A stretch of 64,000 nucleotides of DNA from assembly GCA_020860565.1 (NCBI GenBank), contig JAJBUA010000031.1:20265-84264 (forward strand). The letters are read 5' to 3'. The DNA comes from Clostridiales bacterium (GTDB lineage Bacteria; Bacillota; Clostridia; Lachnospirales; Lachnospiraceae). A model generated the notes under the pieces. It saw only the letters and a program-made list of their open reading frames with translations. It was not told the origin of the DNA and searched no databases. Positions 48,389 to 57,190 of this stretch are shown one piece after another; position 1 is the first letter of the stretch; each line of letters starts with the position of its first letter. The translations under genes were made by a program, and so were the position numbers.

Positions 48389-51300
48389 ATGGGATTTACA
48401 AGACTTGTATTAAAACGGCCGGTGACGGTCGTCATGGTTCTCCTTTGCCTGGTGGTTTTCGGCATTTCTTCTGTATTTAATGCCACAATCGAGCAGATGC
48501 CGGACACCGATCAGCCGATGCTGATGGTATTTGCCTCTTATGATGGCGCGAGCCCGGAGGATATGGATGAGCTGGTGACACAGCTGATCGAGGATGCGGC
48601 CAGTACGTTGGAGGGCGTAGAGACGATGTCTTCTACGACCAGCGAGGGAAGCTCCCGCATCATGCTGGAATATTCTTATGAGCAGGATATGGATGAGGCC
48701 TATGATGATCTGAAAAAGGCGATTGATAATATCCGTGATCTGCCGGATGATGTGGAGCCGACGATCCGTGAGATGAACAGCAATGCGAATGCCAATATCA
48801 CGTTGACAGTTGCCAATCCTTCGCAGGCGAGTCTCTATGACTACGTGGATCAGAATATCATCCCGGAAATCGAACGTCTGAGTACGGTTGCCGAGGTTGA
48901 GGTGCGAGGCGGCACTTCGGAGTATATTAAAGTAGAGTTAAATTCAGAACTGATGGCGCAGTATCAGGTTACGGTGGATGATATCAGCTCTGCCATGGAT
49001 GCGGCGGATCTGACCTATCCTTCCGGCAGCGTCATTTCGGGAAATCTGGAACTCACGGCCTCCACAGAGATGGATAATGATACGCTGGACGATTTAAAGA
49101 GAGTGCCGATCACGACATCGAGCGGACAGCTGGTTTATCTGGAAGATATTGCAACTGTGGGCTATGACGAGGAGGAACAGGGCGGTATCTCCCGGTATAA
49201 TGGACAGGAGACAATCTCTGTCTCGATTACCAAGCAGCAGAGCAATACAGCGATGGAATTGTCCAGCCAGGTGAAAGCACTGATCAAGACGCTGGAAGCG
49301 GATGATGAGGATCTGTCGATTGAGATCGCCAGAGATGAAGCTGATACGATTATCGAGTCGCTGCAGGATGTGGCGGTAACCATGATTCTGGCGGTCGTGA
49401 TTTCCATGCTGATCATCTTCCTGTTCTTTGGAGATATCAAGGCGTCAATGATTGTCGGAAGCTCGATTCCGACCTCGATTCTGGTAACCTTGATCGTGAT
49501 GACGCAGCTGGGCTTTTCCATTAACGTTATCTCGATGAGCGGTCTGGTGCTTGCCGTCGGTATGATGGTGGATAACTCCATTGTTACGCTGGAAAGCTGT
49601 TTCCGTGCGATGGAAGCGTCAAAAGATAAGGGCGCTCTGGAGTACGCCAAGGCTGCTCTGAACGGTACCAACGTGGTTATTATGTCGATCTTTGGTTCGA
49701 CACTGACGACCTGCGTGGTATTTATCCCGCTGATTTTCTTAAACGGTATGGTCGGACAGATGTTCGGTTCGATGGGATATATTATCGTCATCAGTATGGT
49801 GGCTTCGTTCCTGTCGGCAATGTCAATCGTACCTCTGACCTATATGATGTATAAACCAAAGGAACGGGAAAGCGCTCCGATGTCGCGTCCGGTTGCGGCG
49901 ATGCAGAAAGCGTACCGGGCGATCATGCCGACGCTTCTCAATCACAAGATCATCGTAATGGCAGCATCTGTCGCAATCCTGGTTGGTATCTATTTCCTGT
50001 CAAGCGGCATGAAAACCGAGCTGATGACGTCCGATGATACGGGTACGATCTCCGTCAGCATCGAGACACGGCCGGGACTGCTGGATGAGCTTGCCGACGA
50101 TATGCTGAGACAGGTAGAGGAAATCGTAGCTTCGCATGAAGATGTCGAATCTTACATGCTGCGGTTCAACAGCAATGAAGGTACGGTCACTGCCTATCTG
50201 AAGGACGATCGTAAGATGAGCACCGATGATATCGTGGAGCAGTGGGAGATCGAGATGGCGGATATCGATAACTGTACGATTGAGGTTGAGGCATCGGCTT
50301 CCATGAGCATGATGGGAAGTACGAGAGGTTATGAGGCGATCCTGGAGGGGACTCAATATGATGAGCTTCAGGAGGTCAGCAATGAGATCGTGACAGAGAT
50401 GATTGCCAGAGACGATGTAAAGAACGTCCATTCCAGTATCGAAAATACCGCTCCGGTTGTCGCGATCAATGTAGACCCGGTAACCGCCGCGGCGGAGGGA
50501 CTGACCGCACAGCAGATCGGCAGTCAGGTAAAGAGCCATCTGGACAGCACCGAGATCGCGACGCTGACGATCGACGGCAATGAGATCAGCGTTAACGCGG
50601 AATACCCGGAGGATGAATACCGGACCGTTCCGCAGCTGGAGCGTATGCTGATTTCAACCAGTTCCGGAAAATATGTGGCACTGTCGGATGTGGCGGAGAT
50701 TTATTATAAGGACAGCCCGTCCTCCATCAGCAAGGAGGATAAGGCATATCAGATCACGATCACGGCAGATTATGTGACCGGATATAACAGCACAGAAGTG
50801 AAAAATGCGATTGACAACGAAGTGATTTCTCCGAACCTGAGCGGCACCATTACCAAGGGAACCAACAGCCGTGACCGTATGATGGCGACCGAGTTCTCCG
50901 GACTTTATAATGCGATTGCGGTAGCAGCCTTCCTGGTGTTCGTCGTGCTGGCGGCACAGTTTGAGTCGCCGAAGTTCTCCTTCATGGTAATGACGACGAT
51001 CCCGTTCAGTCTGGTCGGTTCCTTTGCTTTGCTGCAGCTGACCGGCGTATCGATCAGTATGACATCTATTCTGGGATTCCTGATCCTGATCGGTACGGTT
51101 GTTAATAACGGTATCCTTTATGTCGATACGGTGAACCAGTACCGTCTGACCATGCCGATGAATGAAGCTCTGATCAGCGCGGGAGCCGACCGTATCCGGC
51201 CGATCCTCATGACGAGCCTTACGACCATCCTGTCGATGATCCCGATGGCGACCGGTTTCGGCAGCAGCGGTTCCACGACACAGGGTCTGGCAGTTGTTGA

Positions 51301-51403
51301 TATCGGCGGACTGACTTTCGGTGTGATTGTTGCTCTCTTTATGCTTCCGGTTTACTACCTGCTGATTAACGGCAAGAAGGAACTGAAAGTGCTGGATATC
51401 TGA
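48389..51403 (+). CDS. RND family efflux transporter permease (AcrB/MMPL-like)
   Basis: 1004 aa; LVLKRPVTVVMVLLCLVVFG; GLVLAVGMMVDNSIVTLE; LIGTVVNNGILYVDTVNQ. Confidence 0.95.
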   Translation: MGFTRLVLKRPVTVVMVLLCLVVFGISSVFNATIEQMPDTDQPMLMVFASYDGASPEDMDELVTQLIEDAASTLEGVETMSSTTSEGSSRIMLEYSYEQDMDEAYDDLKKAIDNIRDLPDDVEPTIREMNSNANANITLTVANPSQASLYDYVDQNIIPEIERLSTVAEVEVRGGTSEYIKVELNSELMAQYQVTVDDISSAMDAADLTYPSGSVISGNLELTASTEMDNDTLDDLKRVPITTSSGQLVYLEDIATVGYDEEEQGGISRYNGQETISVSITKQQSNTAMELSSQVKALIKTLEADDEDLSIEIARDEADTIIESLQDVAVTMILAVVISMLIIFLFFGDIKASMIVGSSIPTSILVTLIVMTQLGFSINVISMSGLVLAVGMMVDNSIVTLESCFRAMEASKDKGALEYAKAALNGTNVVIMSIFGSTLTTCVVFIPLIFLNGMVGQMFGSMGYIIVISMVASFLSAMSIVPLTYMMYKPKERESAPMSRPVAAMQKAYRAIMPTLLNHKIIVMAASVAILVGIYFLSSGMKTELMTSDDTGTISVSIETRPGLLDELADDMLRQVEEIVASHEDVESYMLRFNSNEGTVTAYLKDDRKMSTDDIVEQWEIEMADIDNCTIEVEASASMSMMGSTRGYEAILEGTQYDELQEVSNEIVTEMIARDDVKNVHSSIENTAPVVAINVDPVTAAAEGLTAQQIGSQVKSHLDSTEIATLTIDGNEISVNAEYPEDEYRTVPQLERMLISTSSGKYVALSDVAEIYYKDSPSSISKEDKAYQITITADYVTGYNSTEVKNAIDNEVISPNLSGTITKGTNSRDRMMATEFSGLYNAIAVAAFLVFVVLAAQFESPKFSFMVMTTIPFSLVGSFALLQLTGVSISMTSILGFLILIGTVVNNGILYVDTVNQYRLTMPMNEALISAGADRIRPILMTSLTTILSMIPMATGFGSSGSTTQGLAVVDIGGLTFGVIVALFMLPVYYLLINGKKELKVLDI

Positions 51404-51447
51404 TGATGGTATGTGGATTTTCGGGGTTAGAAAGGATGAGTAGAGAT

Positions 51448-52614
51448 ATGTTAAAAACAAAATGTTTTCTTTTCTCTGCCAGCGCTGTGCTGCTGACCGG
51501 CTTATGTCCGGTCACAGCATTCGCGCAGCAGAGTCCCGAGTTTGCCTATACAGCGGAAAAATGGGCGACCTTACGGGATGATAATCTGGAATATGATGAG
51601 ATCGCGGATCTGATCCATGAATATAATAATACAGTTGTGCAGAATGCGATTACCTATCGCAATGACTATCTGGATAAGGACGCGGATGATGTCGCTCAGG
51701 ATTATTATGATGCGGCGGAGGATATCTACAGCAACCTGACCTATCCGGATTCCGACGACGCAAACTACGGTTCCGGTGTCAGCTCCTATCTAAACAGCCA
51801 GATTCAGGCAGAAAATCTGGTGGAACAGGGAGATAAAAATACCGACAATGCGAAAACCATGCGGCTTACCTATGACCAGACAGAGGCAAATCTTGTCAAG
51901 CAGGCGCAGGAGCAGATGATCAGTTATTACAGCCAGCTCTACAGCCTGGAGAGCCTGGAAGAAAATGTCAATACTGCCCGTACCTCACTCGCGTCAGAAG
52001 AAATAAAGCTGTCAGCGGGTACTTCAACTGAGTCAAAGGTGCTTTCTGCCAGACAGACCCTGTCTCAGGCAGAGGCAAATTATCAGTCGGCACAGAGTTC
52101 ATTAAACACAGCAAAAGAAAATCTGCTGCTGATGCTTGGCTGGTCTTATGGTTCCGATGTGGCGATCGGCGAACTGCCGGAGCCGGATATCGAGGCGATT
52201 GAAGCGATTGACCTGGAGTCAGATATCGCGGCTGCGATTGCAAATAATTATGCGCTGCAGATTACTAATTATCAGCTTGAGAATGCAAGATCTTCTTCAG
52301 TTGTGGAGACTCTGACCCAGACAAAGAGTAATTCGTCTCAGGCAATTTCCAACAGCGTGTCCAGCGCGTACAGCAGCCTGCTTCTCGCAGTATCCAATTA
52401 CGAACAGGCAAAGGAAACCTATGACATCCAGCAGGCGGCAGTCGATACCGCCGAGCGTCAGATGCAGGCCGGTACCATTACACAGAATTCCTATGCTTCT
52501 ACCGAGGCGGCTTATCATCAGGCAGAAGTTACCGTGCGGACGACAAAACTCGCCTTACTTACGGCACTGGTTGATTATCAGTGGGAGGTCAATGGACTTG
52601 CGAGCACATCATAA
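51448..52614 (+). CDS. TolC-family-like secreted protein, copy 1
   Basis: Signal peptide (FSASAVLLTGLCPVTAFAQQ); coiled-coil with SARQTLSQAEANYQSAQSSLNTAKENLLLMLGW; ends YQWEVNG. Confidence 0.8.
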   Translation: MLKTKCFLFSASAVLLTGLCPVTAFAQQSPEFAYTAEKWATLRDDNLEYDEIADLIHEYNNTVVQNAITYRNDYLDKDADDVAQDYYDAAEDIYSNLTYPDSDDANYGSGVSSYLNSQIQAENLVEQGDKNTDNAKTMRLTYDQTEANLVKQAQEQMISYYSQLYSLESLEENVNTARTSLASEEIKLSAGTSTESKVLSARQTLSQAEANYQSAQSSLNTAKENLLLMLGWSYGSDVAIGELPEPDIEAIEAIDLESDIAAAIANNYALQITNYQLENARSSSVVETLTQTKSNSSQAISNSVSSAYSSLLLAVSNYEQAKETYDIQQAAVDTAERQMQAGTITQNSYASTEAAYHQAEVTVRTTKLALLTALVDYQWEVNGLASTS

Positions 52615-52674
52615 ACGCTCCATGCATGTTTCATGCAACACCGTTCGATCTGATGAAAAGGAGGATTTTGACCC

Positions 52675-53772
52675 ATGAAAAGCAGGAAAAAACTGGCGGC
52701 AATCTTTATGGCCGCGTGTTGTCTGACATCCCTGGTTGTTTTTCCGTCCTTTGCGGAGGAAGAGGCGGTCACCATCGAGTATGAGAATCTCCGGGAACTG
52801 TTGCTGGCAGGAAACCAGTCACTCAAGGACAGCACGGATACTTATTATACCAATATTGAAAATTATCAAAACCTGATTGCCGCTATGACCGATGAGCGGG
52901 ACTTTATGAAGCTGAAGGCAAAGCAGTACGAGGACGACGATGAAACATCGTCCCAGTACAGCCAGAACGCTGCTAATCTGACCAGCTCGATCAGCCAGCT
53001 TACCAAACAGCTCGGAAGGGCGACAAGCACATCCGGTTTCCTCTCTACAGATAAGACGATTGATTCGTATGTGATGTCGGCTCAGACCGTGATGAATTCC
53101 TATAATCAGATGCTGCTGAATTATAACGCCGAGGTCAAGACAGCGGCCGCGGCAGAGGCGACTTATCATACCGCCATGCTGCAGTATTCCTCCGGCGCCG
53201 CCACAGAGGCAGACTTAAACAACGCGCTCAATTCCATGATTCAGGAACAAAACCAGCTGGAGTCCTACCGGATCCAGGTGGAATCCTTAAAAAACAGTCT
53301 GCTTACCATGCTGGGGATCGATACCGGTACGGAGGTCGTGATCGGCACAATCCCTGATCCGGATATCGAGGCGATCGAATCCATCGATCTGGCAGCCGAC
53401 CTGGAGAAAGCAGTCGGAAATGACAGTTCCGTGCAGAGTGCACGTCATACCAATGCATACACCGCATCAGACAGAAGTACCAAAGCACATAAAGAGGCAG
53501 TAGCCGAAGGAACCGTCCGTGCCGACCTCACAGATTCTTACGAACAGCTGATGGCAAGCTTAAAAGAGTACGAGGCGGCCTGCGACGCTTACACCGCCGC
53601 CCAGATCACCTACGAGTCCCTGCAGCGCCAGAAATCAGCCGGTATGCTGACCGAGGCCGAGTATCTGACCGGAGAAGCCGAATGGCTGACAGCAGTTGCA
53701 AACAAAGAAACGGCTGCTATGGATCTGAGCCAGGCGTATGACAGTTATCAGTGGGAAGTAAAGGGCGTGTAA
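52675..53772 (+). CDS. TolC-family-like secreted protein, copy 2
   Basis: Signal peptide; shares VIGTIPDPDIEAIESIDLAADLEKAV and YQWEVKG with the preceding gene. Confidence 0.8.
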   Translation: MKSRKKLAAIFMAACCLTSLVVFPSFAEEEAVTIEYENLRELLLAGNQSLKDSTDTYYTNIENYQNLIAAMTDERDFMKLKAKQYEDDDETSSQYSQNAANLTSSISQLTKQLGRATSTSGFLSTDKTIDSYVMSAQTVMNSYNQMLLNYNAEVKTAAAAEATYHTAMLQYSSGAATEADLNNALNSMIQEQNQLESYRIQVESLKNSLLTMLGIDTGTEVVIGTIPDPDIEAIESIDLAADLEKAVGNDSSVQSARHTNAYTASDRSTKAHKEAVAEGTVRADLTDSYEQLMASLKEYEAACDAYTAAQITYESLQRQKSAGMLTEAEYLTGEAEWLTAVANKETAAMDLSQAYDSYQWEVKGV

Positions 53773-53935
53773 GAACGTATGAAGAGTTCTTCCCTCTCAG
53801 GGACTACTGTATTGGCATGATTATATTATAAAAATTTGTTTAGCAGAATCTCATAACTGGGGGTTGACGGTGCAAAAATATGTGTCTTTCATCGAATTTT
53901 CCTAGTAGATATTCCAATAAGCTTATTATATATGC

Positions 53936-54093
53936 CAGGGAAGTAGTCTCTGCAGGGAAATCATATCCGCAGAGGACATTTTTCACGTCGGCACTTAGTG
54001 AGCAGGATGCTTTTCCTGCGAGCTTAGTACCGCTACGTGAAAACTTAAGTGCAAACGGTCCTCGGAGGATATGATTTCCCTGCAGAGACGGAC
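53936..54093 (+). ncRNA. candidate structured RNA element, copy B (strand inferred from neighbours)
   Basis: Perfect 23-bp closing stem GTCTCTGCAGGGAAATCATATCC/GGATATGATTTCCCTGCAGAGAC; core nearly identical to 28173-28330. Confidence 0.7.
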
Positions 54094-54163
54094 CTTTCGC
54101 ATAACCTCCCAATTAATTGCTATTTTCCTGCGGCGGTCTGCCGCTTTCCTCCCGATTATAGAC

Positions 54164-54192
54164 TTGTGAAATATCGTCAGTCATGTTATAAT
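54164..54192 (+). promoter_or_regulatory. promoter of the activase operon
   Basis: TTGTGA - 17 nt - TATAAT with extended -10 TGTTATAAT. Confidence 0.7.
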
Positions 54193-54203
54193 ATTTATTC
54201 GTT

Positions 54204-54234
54204 GTAAACGAAATTTCCAAGTAAGCGAAATTTC
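54204..54234. promoter_or_regulatory. tandem 14-bp direct repeat, candidate operator
   Basis: GTAAACGAAATTTC and GTAAGCGAAATTTC, 17-nt period, directly downstream of the -10. Confidence 0.5.
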
Positions 54235-54265
54235 AATTCAGAAAGAATCAGGAGCGCTGCAGATT

Positions 54266-57190
54266 TTGAAGATAGGACTTGATGTAGGATCGACGACAAT
54301 TAAAAGTATTGTTCTGGACGATGCGGGGACGATCGTATATTCCAATTATGAGCGGCATTTCTCTCAGATCACGGAAAAGACAGCGGAGGCGTTGAGCAAG
54401 ATCCGCGTGGCATTTCCGGAAATGAAGGAAGCGGCTCTGATGTTTTCCGGTTCGGCCGGGATGGGGATGGCGGAGAACTGCTCCATCGACTTTATCCAGG
54501 AAGTGTATGCGACCAAGGTTGCAGCGACAGAGATGGCTCCTGATACCGATGTGATTATCGAACTGGGCGGCGAGGATGCTAAGATTATCTTCCTGCAGGG
54601 CGTGATGGAAGCGCGGATGAACGGATCCTGCGCCGGCGGGACGGGTGCGTTTATCGATCAGATGGCAGTGCTTTTAAATGTTACGCCGGACGATATGAAC
54701 GAACTGGCAAAGACAAGCACCAGACGTTATACGATCGCTTCCCGCTGCGGCGTATTCGCAAAGACGGATATCCAGCCGCTGATTAACCAGGGGGCGGAGC
54801 GCAGTGATATCGCGGCCAGTATTTTTTATGCGGTCGTCAATCAGACGATCGGCGGACTCGCGCAGGGGCGGGCGATCCGCGGCAATGTCCTGTATCTGGG
54901 AGGCCCCTTAAGCTTCATGTCTGAACTTCGCAGGAGTTTTGACGAGACATTGTCTCTGCATGGGACATGCCCGGAAAACTCTCTTTATTTCGTTGCGCTC
55001 GGCGCAGCTCTCTGTGCAAAAACAGTGACCGATCTGGATCAGGCGATTCAGGATCTGTCAGATTATCAGTCTCGCAATCAGTTCCATACGCTTCCGGCGT
55101 TGTTTGAAAATCAGGAGGAATACGACCGCTTCTGTGAGCGTCATGCGAAAGCAGACGCTGTCTATGGGGATTTATCCTGCTATCAGGGTAAGGCATATCT
55201 GGGGATCGACGCTGGTTCGACGACGGTAAAAGCAGTAGTGACCGGAGAAAATCACGAGATTCTGGACAGCATTTATCTTTCCAACAGCGGCAACCCGGTA
55301 CCGATTGTCTGCGATTACCTCAAAAGCTTATATAAAAGAAAACCGGATATCCGGATCGCCGGCTCGTGCGTAACCGGATATGGCGAGGATATTATTAAGA
55401 ACGCGTTTTCTGTCGATCATGGTCTGGTAGAGACGATGGCGCATTTAAAAGCTGCCCGTGAGTTCATGCCGGATGTGGAATTTATCATTGACATCGGCGG
55501 TCAGGATATGAAATGTTTTAAGATTCATAATGCCGCGATCGATAATATCTATCTGAATGAGGCGTGTTCATCCGGGTGTGGTTCATTCCTGCAAACCTTT
55601 GCACAGGCGCTGCATTACACGCCGGAGGAATTTTCCAAACTGGGACTGTTTGCGAAAAACGCCGTGGATCTGGGTTCGCGCTGCACGGTATTTATGAATT
55701 CGTCTGTTAAGCAGGCGCAGAAGGACGGCGTAAGTACTGCAGATATCTCCGCGGGACTTTCGATCAGTGTAGTAAAGAACGCGATCCATAAGGTGATCCG
55801 GCCTGCCAGTATGGATGAGCTCGGTAAAAAGATCGTTGTGCAGGGCGGGACATTTTTAAATGATGCGGTTTTACGGGCATTTGAGATGGAACTGGGTCTA
55901 TCGGTGGTCCGTCCGGTGATTGCAGGCCTGATGGGAGCTTACGGCTGCGCGCTCCATGCGCAGGAGAGAAGCAACGGCAAGAGCACGTTGCTGACAGCGG
56001 CAGAGCTGTCGGAGTTTACGCATTCAATTAAAAATACGGTCTGCGGACTTTGCAGCAATCATTGCAAGCTCAGTGTTAATACCTTCTCCGGAGGGCGGCG
56101 GTATATCGCCGGGAACCGCTGTGAGCGCCCGATTACCAAACGCTCAGGCAACTTTGAAAATAATATTTATCGTTATAAACAGGAGCTTTTATCGGAATAT
56201 GGAGAAACGTCAGGAAGGCGCAAAGAGACGATCGGGATTCCGCTCGGTCTTAACATGTACGAGCTGCTTCCATTCTGGCACCGGTTCTTTACGGCGCTGG
56301 GATTTGGCGTAAAGGTTTCTCCATTCTCTAACCGGGAGATCTACCTTTCCGGACAGCAGACGATTCCCAGTGATACCGTATGCTTCCCGGCCAAGATGAT
56401 GCATGGACATGTGATGAATCTGATCCGGCAGCAGGTCGACGCGGTCTTTTATCCCTGTATGAGTTTTAACTTTGATGAGGGACTGGGCGATAATAATTAC
56501 AACTGTCCGGTAGTTGCCTATTATCCGGAAGTCATAGACGCCAACATGGAGATGCCGGAGGGAACGGTGCTGATTCATGATTATGTCGGCCCTCATAAGA
56601 GAAAATTCTTCCCGAAGAAGATGACGGAGCTCCTGAGCCGGTATTTTGAGGGGATCCGGCTGGAGGATGTCAGGAAAGCGAGCGATCTCGCTTATGCCGA
56701 GAGAGAACTTTTCCTGAAAAAGATCCGCATCCGTGCGGAAGAGATCGTTGCCCGCGCGAGAGAGGAGGGACGCCGGATCCTGGTGCTGGCCGGACGTCCG
56801 TATCACGCAGATCCGGAGATCAATCATGGGATTGATCTGCTGATTAACGCCTTTGGAGTCAGTGTGATCTCGGAAGACTCTGTGAGCCATAAGGTCTCCA
56901 GGTTCCCGGTGCGGATATTAAACCAGTGGATGTATCATGCCCGTCTTTACGCGGCGGCGAAATATGTCTGCACCCAGAAGGATATGAATCTGGTGCAGTT
57001 AGTCAGCTTCGGCTGTGGCCTGGATGCGATTACTACGGACGAGGTCCGCAGTATCATCGAGTCAGCCGGTAAGATCTATACACAGATTAAAATTGATGAA
57101 ATTACAAATCTTGGAGCGGTCAAGGTAAGGCTGAGAAGCCTGCTTGCCGCCCTGGAGCAGCAGGAGTGCATGGATTATGGCGAAAATTAA
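54266..57190 (+). CDS. acyl-CoA dehydratase activase (two BadF/BadG/BcrA/D ATPase domains + DUF2229-like); TTG start
   Basis: IGLDVGSTTIKSIVLD and LGIDAGSTTVKAVV; GGEDAKII / GGQDMKCF; NGSCAGGTGAFIDQMA / EACSSGCGSFLQTFA. Confidence 0.9.
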   Translation: MKIGLDVGSTTIKSIVLDDAGTIVYSNYERHFSQITEKTAEALSKIRVAFPEMKEAALMFSGSAGMGMAENCSIDFIQEVYATKVAATEMAPDTDVIIELGGEDAKIIFLQGVMEARMNGSCAGGTGAFIDQMAVLLNVTPDDMNELAKTSTRRYTIASRCGVFAKTDIQPLINQGAERSDIAASIFYAVVNQTIGGLAQGRAIRGNVLYLGGPLSFMSELRRSFDETLSLHGTCPENSLYFVALGAALCAKTVTDLDQAIQDLSDYQSRNQFHTLPALFENQEEYDRFCERHAKADAVYGDLSCYQGKAYLGIDAGSTTVKAVVTGENHEILDSIYLSNSGNPVPIVCDYLKSLYKRKPDIRIAGSCVTGYGEDIIKNAFSVDHGLVETMAHLKAAREFMPDVEFIIDIGGQDMKCFKIHNAAIDNIYLNEACSSGCGSFLQTFAQALHYTPEEFSKLGLFAKNAVDLGSRCTVFMNSSVKQAQKDGVSTADISAGLSISVVKNAIHKVIRPASMDELGKKIVVQGGTFLNDAVLRAFEMELGLSVVRPVIAGLMGAYGCALHAQERSNGKSTLLTAAELSEFTHSIKNTVCGLCSNHCKLSVNTFSGGRRYIAGNRCERPITKRSGNFENNIYRYKQELLSEYGETSGRRKETIGIPLGLNMYELLPFWHRFFTALGFGVKVSPFSNREIYLSGQQTIPSDTVCFPAKMMHGHVMNLIRQQVDAVFYPCMSFNFDEGLGDNNYNCPVVAYYPEVIDANMEMPEGTVLIHDYVGPHKRKFFPKKMTELLSRYFEGIRLEDVRKASDLAYAERELFLKKIRIRAEEIVARAREEGRRILVLAGRPYHADPEINHGIDLLINAFGVSVISEDSVSHKVSRFPVRILNQWMYHARLYAAAKYVCTQKDMNLVQLVSFGCGLDAITTDEVRSIIESAGKIYTQIKIDEITNLGAVKVRLRSLLAALEQQECMDYGEN

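Noticed and set aside
53840-54112. 90-aa minus-strand ORF covering repeat copy B (MGGYAKGPSLQGNHILRGPFALKFSRSG...)
   Set aside because: It lies over the structured element; the sequence pattern (compensatory changes in arms) fits structure rather than coding, and the ORF shows no recognised domain.
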